DNA of 64,000 nt, taken from an uncultured Granulosicoccaceae bacterium. Its GTDB lineage: Bacteria > Pseudomonadota > Gammaproteobacteria > Granulosicoccales > Granulosicoccaceae. Made by a program: the position numbers and the translations under genes. The notes below the pieces were generated by a model that ran no database searches, was not told the origin of the DNA, and saw nothing but the letters and a program-made list of their open reading frames with translations. The DNA is taken from contig CALGND010000022.1 in assembly GCA_937958675.1 (NCBI GenBank), positions 1 through 64,000 on the forward strand, read 5' to 3'. This document shows, piece by piece, positions 55,498 through 63,397 of this stretch (positions are counted from its first letter, which is position 1; each line of letters opens with the position of its first letter).

Positions 55498-55920
55498 TTA
55501 CGAATTTTGCTTTAGCCTCAGTTTGAATCGCTTGTTTAGGTAATAGAGTATCGCGTTACTTTGTTCATCAGCCACGATATCAAATATTTTCACTGATGCA
55601 TCAGCACAGTTGTAGAGGCTGTCAGAAAAGTTTGAGACTAAGCCACTCTTGAAAGGCTTTACAGATCGACGAGATAACTTCTTCAGTGAATCACCGTCTT
55701 TAACACAGTACTCCAAGCGGGTTCCGTCGGCCTGTGCAGCCCTGTAGTAAGATTTACCTAACTCATATTCTTTATCGACCTTATTTTGAGAAGACTGATT
55801 CTGACGATAAGCACCACCGCTAGACGCCAACGCTGCTTGACTCATAACAATCGTAGCCATGACGATTGAAGCCGTAACAATTGAAGCACGTGTCATAACT
55901 GTAAATTTATTTTTATACAT
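55498..55920 (-). CDS. Small secreted protein with two cysteines, unknown
   Basis: A 140-residue exported protein: signal peptide to about residue 33 (SQAALAS), then YELGKSYYRAA, GTRLEYCVKDGDSLKKLS and NCADASVKIFDIVADEQS. The two cysteines (in YCV and NCAD) could pair or, less likely, hold a cofactor. AGGGTAG precedes the ATG. No family recognised. It is convergent with the GT-C gene by a six-base gap and divergent from the DUF2064 gene. Confidence 0.6.
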   Translation of the reverse strand: MYKNKFTVMTRASIVTASIVMATIVMSQAALASSGGAYRQNQSSQNKVDKEYELGKSYYRAAQADGTRLEYCVKDGDSLKKLSRRSVKPFKSGLVSNFSDSLYNCADASVKIFDIVADEQSNAILYYLNKRFKLRLKQNS

Positions 55921-56004
55921 AAAACTACCCTGTTATAAGGTTGGTATTTGTGATCTTGCTGTATCGTTGATAGATTTGCGGAAAAGTGAAAAGTTCCACC
56001 TCAT

Positions 56005-56613
56005 ATGCGAAATAGCCAACATATCATCATTTTCGCTCGCGCCCCCAACTACGGCCGCGTAAAGCGAAGGCTAGCCAAGGATATTGGCAAATTACGTGCC
56101 TGCCAGTTTTACCGACAAAACCTGAGAAAACTCATAGCTGAGTTGCAGTCTGGGCCCTGGAATCTGCATATAGCGTTGGCATCAGCCGATGATGCCAAGC
56201 ATCCGATGTTCGCTGGCATGTCTATCTTGGTTCAAGCTCCAGGTGATCTGGGCCACAGAATGCGAACAGTCTTAAAACAATTCAGCAAGCAACGAGCAAT
56301 TATTATCGGCAGTGATGTTCATGGAATCTCAACAGCTCACTTAGAAACTGCATTTTCAACTCTTAATAACCACGATGTCGTTTTTGGCCCTGCATTTGAT
56401 GGCGGCTTTTGGTTGGCAGGCTGCGGCCCAAACATGACGCCCGGCTGGCAGTTTATGCGAGGCGTTCGTTGGTCGAGCCAATTCGCGCTAGAGGACACAC
56501 TGGCAACTGTTGCCAGCGGATACAAGGTTAGCCAAGTGGCACCTCTTCATGATGTCGATGACGGCAAAATCTACAATCAGCTTTACGGTGATCCCAACCC
56601 ACATACACCTTGA
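56005..56613 (+). CDS. DUF2064 (TIGR04282) glycosyltransferase-like nucleotidyl enzyme
   Basis: A 202-residue GT-A fold protein of the DUF2064/CofC-like group. IIFARAPNYGRVKRRLA is the nucleotide-loop signature (FARxPxxGxVKTRLA) and IIGSDVHG and VFGPAFDGGFWLAG match the GxDxPxL and GPAxDGG(Y/F)xL motifs. The first motif has R in place of T in VKTRLA. It ends three bases before the DUF3179 start. Its usual TIGR04283 partner is at 49489, on the other strand. Confidence 0.85.
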   Translation: MRNSQHIIIFARAPNYGRVKRRLAKDIGKLRACQFYRQNLRKLIAELQSGPWNLHIALASADDAKHPMFAGMSILVQAPGDLGHRMRTVLKQFSKQRAIIIGSDVHGISTAHLETAFSTLNNHDVVFGPAFDGGFWLAGCGPNMTPGWQFMRGVRWSSQFALEDTLATVASGYKVSQVAPLHDVDDGKIYNQLYGDPNPHTP

Positions 56614-56616
56614 ACC

Positions 56617-58062
56617 ATGCCAACACACAATACAAACAATGCTCAAGCGAAACTATCAAAGACGGATAAGCTCAAAGCGAGCGCAGCATGGTGTGCTCTT
56701 CTTGTCGCACTTTACATACCCGCATTCAGCTCAGCTGACGATCAACCACCTACAGATGTAGCATCACTTTCACTACAGCTCTTTTCTGTTCAAGGCGATG
56801 AAAAAAATGAGATCGTCGAACGACTTCTGGCAACTGGTGACAAAAGTTTGATTCCAACCTTTGTACTGGCAATGCGCTGGACAGGTAATAACCAATATAT
56901 CGCCAGTGCCTTGTCAAGGCTAACTGGCACCACGATAAAAAACTGGCATGATGCCTATCGTTGGCAGGAAAACCATCCTGAAGTCACTCCACACAACAGC
57001 TATAGCACGCTAAAGTTGCGATTCTGGGGTAACACAGATCAACGGTTAGTTCAGTTTTTTAACCCCATTAATGATGAACCCCTAGCACTAAAAATACGCC
57101 TAGAGGAAATCGTTTGGGGAGGTGTGGCAGTGGATGGGATACCCGCTTTGGAAACACCGCAGATGATTACTGCGAGCAAAGCCAGTTATTTACTCCCAGA
57201 CGATCTGGTTTTTGGTATCAATATAAACGACGATAAGCGCGCCTATCCACTACGCATTCTAGGCTGGCACGAGATGCTTAACGATGTCATTGGTGGCGTT
57301 CCAGTATCGTTAACTTACTGCACGTTATGCGGATCAGGAACCTTGTATGAAACAAAACCCGAGAACATGACCGAAGCCTTCCACTTTGGTACATCCGGGC
57401 TACTCTACCGCTCCAACAAGCTTATGTACGACAAAAACACTAACAGCCTATGGAACCAGTTCACCGGCAAGCCAGTTGTAGGCCCATTGGCCAACACAGA
57501 TATAGTATTAAAAGCACTACCGATGACCACCACCAGTTGGCATGACTGGCAATTAGAACACCCGGCTACAACGGTGTTGTCACTGAATACCGGCTTTACA
57601 CGTGACTATCAATCTGGCTCTACTTACAAGGAATATTTCGCCAGCCCGGATTTAATGTTTCCTGCTGTAATCGGCAACGAGGAGCTGATTAAACGCAAAG
57701 ACTACGTATTTGGAATCCGTCAGGTAGCAGCGGCAAAAGCCTGGCCGCTTGAAGCGTTTCGAAACACGGCCGTGATCAACGATAACATTGGCAGAACGCC
57801 TCTGGTATTGATAGGCAACGCTAAGACCAGAACCGTACGCGCATACCGCAGAGATGCAGACCTTCTATTCGATGAGCAATTGGTCGTGGAAAATTCAAAA
57901 CAACAATTATCATCAGGCTCCACTAAATGGATTGTGCATGAGGACTTTCTGATAACGGTAGACGGCAAGCAACGACTCGCACGCCTACCCGGCCAGCTGT
58001 CGTACTGGTTTGCCTGGGACAATTTTCTAGGGTTTTCCAGCGAATTATATGAACAGAAGTAA
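56617..58062 (+). CDS. DUF3179 protein
   Basis: A 481-residue protein with an N-terminal hydrophobic segment (ALLVALYIPAFSSA, about 28-41) that is probably a signal. The core matches DUF3179 (PF11376): PDDLVFGININDDKRAYPLRIL, LTYCTLCGSGTLYE (with the CTLCGSG motif), LLYRSNKLMYDKNTNSLWNQ and TVLSLNTGFTRDY. Function unknown; the cysteine motif suggests a metal or redox site. It is followed at once by a strong terminator. Confidence 0.88.
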   Translation: MPTHNTNNAQAKLSKTDKLKASAAWCALLVALYIPAFSSADDQPPTDVASLSLQLFSVQGDEKNEIVERLLATGDKSLIPTFVLAMRWTGNNQYIASALSRLTGTTIKNWHDAYRWQENHPEVTPHNSYSTLKLRFWGNTDQRLVQFFNPINDEPLALKIRLEEIVWGGVAVDGIPALETPQMITASKASYLLPDDLVFGININDDKRAYPLRILGWHEMLNDVIGGVPVSLTYCTLCGSGTLYETKPENMTEAFHFGTSGLLYRSNKLMYDKNTNSLWNQFTGKPVVGPLANTDIVLKALPMTTTSWHDWQLEHPATTVLSLNTGFTRDYQSGSTYKEYFASPDLMFPAVIGNEELIKRKDYVFGIRQVAAAKAWPLEAFRNTAVINDNIGRTPLVLIGNAKTRTVRAYRRDADLLFDEQLVVENSKQQLSSGSTKWIVHEDFLITVDGKQRLARLPGQLSYWFAWDNFLGFSSELYEQK

Positions 58063-58067
58063 TCGAC

Positions 58068-58099
58068 CGGGTAAGCGATAAACTTACCCGAGTTTTTTT
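58068..58099 (+). terminator. Rho-independent terminator after the DUF3179 gene
   Basis: CGGGTAAG (58068-58075), loop CGATAAA, CTTACCCG (58083-58090), then a seven-T run (58093-58099). A perfect eight-base-pair stem with three G-C pairs at the base, followed by the T-tract. It ends the rightward DUF2064-DUF3179 transcript; the pseudopilin gene ends at its far edge from the other side. Confidence 0.9.
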
Positions 58100-58813
58100 C
58101 TATTTTATAGGCGTTAACCAATGGCCCCGCAACAACCAATACGCCATATCGCTACTGCTTAAAGTAACCATCAGATCGTCAAACACTTGTCCGGCCACTT
58201 GTGAGTGAGCAGTAAGCGCGTAGTCTGAATCACCGTCTTGATTTTCTTGCTGCACACCTACAGCACTGCCATCTCTTCCATCAGAAATCACAATGGCCAC
58301 CAGTTGATCCGCCCGTAACTGCTGCTTAGTACATGCTGTGTTAGCGTTAAGACATAAGCGCAGATCCGCATCTACGTTTGACAGGCCGATAGCGGCAACC
58401 TCGCCTGCGGTAGACCAATCTGGCAAACCCCGCGTTCCTTCACTTGTATGATCCGCTTGGCTTAACGCATAGCGAAGCGGTCTTCCCCATGCATCCAACA
58501 CTGCCCCCGCAGGATTCACTGCGCCCAGCATACCAACCACTACCGCAGGCACACCTCCTTCCGCGACCTGACAACTTCCAGTAGTTTTACCAGTGCCTGT
58601 TAAAGTAATTGGACAAGGTAGAGCACCCGTTTTAACAATATGTCCAATAAGACTTTGCTTAACATCCTGTAGTTGCTGCTTAGTTTGCTTTCGCATTGCC
58701 GTATCCCGTAACTGAGGCAATGGTATTAATGCAGCACGCAATAGAATTGCACTAATAAACAGTACAATGCTCAATTCAACCAATGAGAATCCGCCCTGCT
58801 TGACCATCTTCAT
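58100..58813 (-). CDS. Type IV pilin/pseudopilin-like protein
   Basis: A 237-residue class III signal protein: MKMVKQGG then FSLVELSIVLFISAILL, cleavage expected after G8 with F9 as +1 and E13 as the conserved +5. The hydrophobic helix is followed by about 190 residues with ALPCP and other cysteine-containing loops and PAGAVLDAWGRPLRYAL, a pattern of large pseudopilins. It ends the coupled leftward operon; its ATG overlaps the stop of the previous gene (ATGA). Its exact role as major or minor pilin is unknown. Confidence 0.85.
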   Translation of the reverse strand: MKMVKQGGFSLVELSIVLFISAILLRAALIPLPQLRDTAMRKQTKQQLQDVKQSLIGHIVKTGALPCPITLTGTGKTTGSCQVAEGGVPAVVVGMLGAVNPAGAVLDAWGRPLRYALSQADHTSEGTRGLPDWSTAGEVAAIGLSNVDADLRLCLNANTACTKQQLRADQLVAIVISDGRDGSAVGVQQENQDGDSDYALTAHSQVAGQVFDDLMVTLSSSDMAYWLLRGHWLTPIK

Positions 58814-59847
58814 AGCGGCTTCACATTTAACTTCAAGTGTCGTTGATCATCAGCTAAAACAACCCTAGCATCACAATCAGCTAACGCTTCTTCACATGTT
58901 TTAGCTAATCGGATCTCAACAAACCGCCACCAGTCATTTCGATAAAACCAATGACGATATAGAAATACACTATCCAACCGGGCATCATTGTAATGCTGAT
59001 TTCTACGCAAGCTATCTACTGAAGATCCATCGCACTTGATAACGTGTTTGTTTTTTATTATCAGCAACAGAATCTTGTCGCGCAGAAAAAAATCACATGA
59101 GCGCAAAGCACCATACGCACATAAATGACTGGATGCACAATCAAATAGACCAGGGACTTGGTATTGATCTTGTAACCACAGCGCCACGCGCAGGGTAACG
59201 GCCTGAAGCAACATTGCAGGAGTGATCAATATATATTGCGAAACAGACTCCTCTAGCAGCTTAACATCTCGTCTGCCTTCTAAAACACCCATCAACTGGC
59301 TTGCTATCGCACTATCAGTTTGCTTCCATAACAATGCGCTTTCACGCGGAATAAATATCATTGCAGCTGCTGGCAATTCATCAATCAAATGAATACGGCC
59401 AACCGAATCAGGGTTAACTACGCGATTAACAGGATTATTAATAAAGCGCGTATCAACCGCATACCACAAATTATGTTTATCCTCGAGATGAAACGCATAG
59501 CGGCTCTTACTATGGGATATATGCCGGGGCAACTTACCAAGTGCAATGCTATGTTTACCACATGGTGGATTAGGCCCGTCACCACGCAAACCTACCTGCA
59601 CTTGAAATTCATTAGTTGTTTGATCAGTATCAGGACAAGGCAAATGACCAGGGCCAGCACCTGTTGGTTTGTACGATTCAAGATAACTTGACGAATAAGC
59701 GATCAGCTGTTGACGCGCATCAGACAATATTTGTAACTGTAGAACAGTGCTACTGTTAGCCGACGTCTGAAGGGTAGCAAGCATTGCCGTAACGGTTAAT
59801 AGTGTGGGAATAAATAGAAACAGTACATAGCCTCCTTGCCTCTTCAT
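58810..59847 (-). CDS. PilX/GspK-like minor pseudopilin candidate
   Basis: A 345-residue protein: MKRQGGYVLFLFIPTLLTVTAML, a short basic head with GG and a hydrophobic helix without the +5 glutamate, as in PilX/MshP-like or GspK-like proteins that also lack it. The rest is a soluble domain with several cysteines (LPCPDTD, PPCGKHS, FDCAS...CAYG). I infer a minor pseudopilin from position and head; other membrane proteins are possible. It is coupled by ATGA overlaps to both neighbours. Confidence 0.6.
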   Translation of the reverse strand: MKRQGGYVLFLFIPTLLTVTAMLATLQTSANSSTVLQLQILSDARQQLIAYSSSYLESYKPTGAGPGHLPCPDTDQTTNEFQVQVGLRGDGPNPPCGKHSIALGKLPRHISHSKSRYAFHLEDKHNLWYAVDTRFINNPVNRVVNPDSVGRIHLIDELPAAAMIFIPRESALLWKQTDSAIASQLMGVLEGRRDVKLLEESVSQYILITPAMLLQAVTLRVALWLQDQYQVPGLFDCASSHLCAYGALRSCDFFLRDKILLLIIKNKHVIKCDGSSVDSLRRNQHYNDARLDSVFLYRHWFYRNDWWRFVEIRLAKTCEEALADCDARVVLADDQRHLKLNVKPL

Positions 59848-60317
59848 GGCTTAAGCTCTACAGTCTCGCCGAGCGATAAACGAATAACCTCTCCGCTAGT
59901 GGTTTTGATTTCGATAATTTGAGTATCAGGCTGCAGGCGAGCACTAACAATGGCTAATTGACCAGGCACCCAAGGGTAACCATTAAGCAGTAATTGCACG
60001 CTACGCTTACTGCGAACACTGCCTGAGTAATGCAATAGCTTATTTGACTCATGATCCGCTAGCTCTGCGTTAGAGGCAGAAGCGTCTAGGCTATCGCTTC
60101 TTCTCGATTGTGTTGCAAGCTCTTTCTTAACAACAGTTTTATCACTGGCATGCCGTTGATTCTCGCTAAAGAATAGTCGTTTATCGTCTAAAGCTTGCGT
60201 ATCAATCAACACCGAGCTTAAACCCGAAGTATCCGAGTAGAGTTCTGAATACCCTAGCTGACAAAGTAGAAATATCGCAACAAGCGGTTTCGGTTTCAAT
60301 CTCAATTTCAATGTCAA
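59844..60317 (-). CDS. PilP/MshK-like periplasmic protein
   Basis: A 157-residue exported protein with an N-terminal helix (VAIFLLCQLG). The C-terminal 80 residues form short strands ending in TSGEVIRLSLGETVELKP, with LLNGYPWVPGQLAIV, similar in length and pattern to MshK and to the HR domain of PilP/GspC. Such proteins link the inner membrane platform to the secretin. ATGA overlaps on both sides. Confidence 0.6.
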   Translation of the reverse strand: MTLKLRLKPKPLVAIFLLCQLGYSELYSDTSGLSSVLIDTQALDDKRLFFSENQRHASDKTVVKKELATQSRRSDSLDASASNAELADHESNKLLHYSGSVRSKRSVQLLLNGYPWVPGQLAIVSARLQPDTQIIEIKTTSGEVIRLSLGETVELKP

Positions 60318-60898
60318 TTTTTTTCAACCTCCGTATCTGTATTGGCCGTCCATGACCAGTGATAAATATCGATCGTGCACGCCGTGGCTATCCGAGGCTC
60401 AGATACCAATCTTTGCATGGCACAACCGCGCACCTCTGCTACACGCCAACCCGCCACCTCTTCAAACCGTCCTAGAATATTAAGTAGCGCTGGCGCATGC
60501 AATAGCGTCGCTTCAAAACCAATCCTTATTGGTTTAATTGAACTATCTAACTCATCATCAACCTCTAACGATTCAGCTGATGCCACAGTAAAAACATCAA
60601 TTTGCACCTCACTCTGAATCTGTAAAGATAGAGCAGCCTCGCGCAACTCCACCTCAAGCGACACCCGATCACTTGTATTAGCCAACTGCGCCATTGGCGC
60701 TTTGGAAAGTAGGCTTAGATATCGCTCCCAATGTGTGTTAGTTAACTTCACTTCACGATAATCACTTTGCATACTCCGCCCTATCAATTCAAGTTGCCAC
60801 ACAAACATTGGTAATCCAAACAATACAAATAAGGAAATTAAGGGCCCTAACAAATACCGAGTTGGTACTTCACTAATAATTGACTTAACTCGATACAT
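60314..60898 (-). CDS. PilO/MshJ-like inner-membrane platform protein
   Basis: A 194-residue protein with one N-terminal membrane helix (LLGPLISLFVLFGLPMFVW, about 16-34), a helical stretch and a ferredoxin-like C-terminal half with strands (KPIRIGFEATLLHAPALLNIL). The order after the GspL/PilN-like gene matches MshI-MshJ or PilN-PilO. It overlaps the previous gene by 14 bases. Confidence 0.6.
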   Translation of the reverse strand: MYRVKSIISEVPTRYLLGPLISLFVLFGLPMFVWQLELIGRSMQSDYREVKLTNTHWERYLSLLSKAPMAQLANTSDRVSLEVELREAALSLQIQSEVQIDVFTVASAESLEVDDELDSSIKPIRIGFEATLLHAPALLNILGRFEEVAGWRVAEVRGCAMQRLVSEPRIATACTIDIYHWSWTANTDTEVEKN

Positions 60899-62279
60899 TG
60901 TTAAGCGAAAACCTCAATGTGAAACTTTCAGTGTTTAGCTCCCTCTGCTGAAGGGCGGTAGAGTCTGGCATGCGCCATTGCGTAACAGGCGTTCGTTCTT
61001 CGATTATATTTCCAATACCTTGCAGCGACATTAGTGTAGTTTTGAACTCATCGAACACTGCTTGCTGCTCACTTAGCGATGTTGCCTCAATGCTTCCGGT
61101 AATCAGTATTGACAAACTATCCGAATTAACCGCAGTCATCGACAGGTGATCACGATGCGCTACTTGTGTTTGCGACTGAAGCCCTTCATCCGCACTTACA
61201 GTAAACCAAGAAATATGATTAAGTGAGACAAGTGGATGAGCTTCAAAGGCAGTCGACACAGTGGAGAGCAACACATCTGCACCGGCTGGCTGTAGTGATC
61301 GCAAAAGATCAAGTCGCTGCAACCTCTCCGCGGTGGCTTTTGGAGCCGAGCTAAACGCCGCCGCTTCCGCTTTTAGAGCTTGGGTGTTTTTAGTTGTTTC
61401 AACAATAGATACACGTGTATGCAATAAGGTTACCCAACTCTTTATGTTAAATCCGGCCAACCCTATTATCAAAATAGAAGCCAACAAACATAATACCGAT
61501 GTTGTCAGTAGCGACGCATTTCTATAGCGATAACGATAGAGGCCATCCGACCAATATGCTGGTAGCTGTGCAATCAGAAACCACCGCATGCGTTTGACCA
61601 AATAGAACTTCGTAGCAAGCGATGACAGAGAGACCGTATCAACATCAAGTCTATCAATTCTACTTGCAGCACAATTTTGCTTTATTGAAAGCAATTCGGC
61701 ATCAGATACACCATTACATATAATTGCCGCATCACCACATAGCATGCTTCTATTGTCCAAATGCTGCTGTGTCGCCTGCAAAGGCTCGACAAAACCAGTT
61801 GGGCTATCATTGGGCGGCAAAAGCCTTATGAAAACTGGCTTGTGATCAACGAAATAAACATGACGCACGCCATCTGCACTATTGAGCAATAGCAATGCTT
61901 GTCGGCACTGAGATGACAAACCTCTACCGATGCTCATTAATTGCGAACACATTAACTTAAGACACTTTGATCGAGCAATGTAGCTATCGAGTTCATTTTC
62001 AGCCACAACGTTACTGGCCAACGACAGATTAGACACACATATAAATGCCGTTGTTTTATCTAAAGAGCACCAATAGACAGCAGCTGCTGGATTAGCTTGC
62101 TGCAGTTCACGCAGCGACTTCATTCGTTGCCATAAGCGAATGACACTATTTTTATGCACCGTTACTCGCCTAATTGAAATCGTCTCAAACACACTATCAA
62201 TTAACAGCACCGTCGGCGAAGTGCTGCCTCCAAATTCAATGGTGTCTTGAGAGATCGTTGCGAAAGCAATGCGGCTCAT
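60885..62279 (-). CDS. GspL/PilMN-like fusion protein of a pilus or secretion platform
   Basis: A 464-residue protein: residues 1-235 are a cytoplasmic domain in the position of PilM/GspL (no clear ATP-site motifs seen), residues about 256-277 are a membrane helix (SLLTTSVLCLLASILIIGLA) and the rest resembles PilN or GspL periplasmic domains with a coiled segment and strands (LQGIGNIIEERTPVTQWRM). MshI has a similar two-part layout. ATGA overlap with the GspF gene upstream. Confidence 0.65.
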   Translation of the reverse strand: MSRIAFATISQDTIEFGGSTSPTVLLIDSVFETISIRRVTVHKNSVIRLWQRMKSLRELQQANPAAAVYWCSLDKTTAFICVSNLSLASNVVAENELDSYIARSKCLKLMCSQLMSIGRGLSSQCRQALLLLNSADGVRHVYFVDHKPVFIRLLPPNDSPTGFVEPLQATQQHLDNRSMLCGDAAIICNGVSDAELLSIKQNCAASRIDRLDVDTVSLSSLATKFYLVKRMRWFLIAQLPAYWSDGLYRYRYRNASLLTTSVLCLLASILIIGLAGFNIKSWVTLLHTRVSIVETTKNTQALKAEAAAFSSAPKATAERLQRLDLLRSLQPAGADVLLSTVSTAFEAHPLVSLNHISWFTVSADEGLQSQTQVAHRDHLSMTAVNSDSLSILITGSIEATSLSEQQAVFDEFKTTLMSLQGIGNIIEERTPVTQWRMPDSTALQQRELNTESFTLRFSLNNVSS

Positions 62280-63397
62280 AGCGCTACTCCCATCATAATC
62301 GCAGAATTGAATATCGGTGCAAGCAACCCAACAACTAATGCGAGCAGAACCAACCCCAAAGTACTGACAAGCACCGGCGGCACAAAAACCGAAAACTGCA
62401 TCAATTTTATATTGGCCTGATCGTCTAGCTGTTGGGCAGCTCTATTCAATGCAGGCACAACCTCACCAGAGGATTCCGCAGCACTCAACAAGGGCTCTAG
62501 AAATGGCGGCGCTGTTGACAACACAGAGAACGAATGACTAAACCGACTACCTGTCTGCATCTGTAAACGCAATTTTTTAAATTCGTCTTGAATATACAGA
62601 TTATCAATACTGTTGTTAGCCACCAGAAGCACTTTGTCGACATCTAAACCACTGTCTAACAATCGCGCTACGACACGACACAAGCGCGCATAGAGAATAT
62701 CTCTCCTTACATCTCCTAAAATCCACAGTAGCACTAAACATCGATGCCATTGGTACCGCACAACAACACTAAACTTTGCCAGCACAAAAAAACTGAAAAT
62801 AAAACCAGATACCAATGCAAGCAAGACTGCTGTAATAGCCCCATCGTCAGCCAACCAAAATAGTACTTGTGTAATAAGCCCTGGCGTTGCGCCCAGAGAT
62901 ATCAACATAGGTTGTATTGCTGGCGTTAAATAGGCAACCATAAACACTACCGTTAACAATACCGCGACACACAATAACAAAGGATATGCCATTGCGTTGT
63001 GCAGACGATCCCTAGCTTCCATTTCACGGTGGATCAAGTCTGCAATATCTTTAAAACTGTGGCCAAGTGTGCCATCGCGTTCCGCGGCTTCTACCAGCGC
63101 TATAGCCGCATCACCAAACACTCTGCTGTGATGACGCATCGCTGACGACAACATACTTCCAGCTTGCACAGATTGGCTAATCTCACCGATCAATCGTTTA
63201 AAATAAATTGATGACTCTGTATTTTTTAACAAGCTAAGTGCTGATTGCAACGACACACCACCCCTCAGCAGGTACGAAAAATTCATTGCAAACAGCGCTA
63301 CGACATCAGGAGGAATGCTCGCGAAGGGCAAGACGCACAATCTATTAAACAACTCTGGAGCTTGCTGCACTTCAAGCTCATCAACCTTCTCTATCAC
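62276..63397 (-). CDS. GspF/PilC-family inner-membrane platform protein
   Basis: A 373-residue protein with two T2SSF domains (about 35-155 and 230-350) and three membrane helices (about 140-160, 190-212, 345-367). Typical segments: MNFSYLLRGGVSLQSALSLL, DGTLGHSFKDIADL and EPLLSAAESSGEVVPALNRA. It binds the motor ATPase and starts pilin assembly. ATGA overlaps with the ATPase gene before it and the next gene. Confidence 0.92.
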   Translation of the reverse strand: MIEKVDELEVQQAPELFNRLCVLPFASIPPDVVALFAMNFSYLLRGGVSLQSALSLLKNTESSIYFKRLIGEISQSVQAGSMLSSAMRHHSRVFGDAAIALVEAAERDGTLGHSFKDIADLIHREMEARDRLHNAMAYPLLLCVAVLLTVVFMVAYLTPAIQPMLISLGATPGLITQVLFWLADDGAITAVLLALVSGFIFSFFVLAKFSVVVRYQWHRCLVLLWILGDVRRDILYARLCRVVARLLDSGLDVDKVLLVANNSIDNLYIQDEFKKLRLQMQTGSRFSHSFSVLSTAPPFLEPLLSAAESSGEVVPALNRAAQQLDDQANIKLMQFSVFVPPVLVSTLGLVLLALVVGLLAPIFNSAIMMGVAL

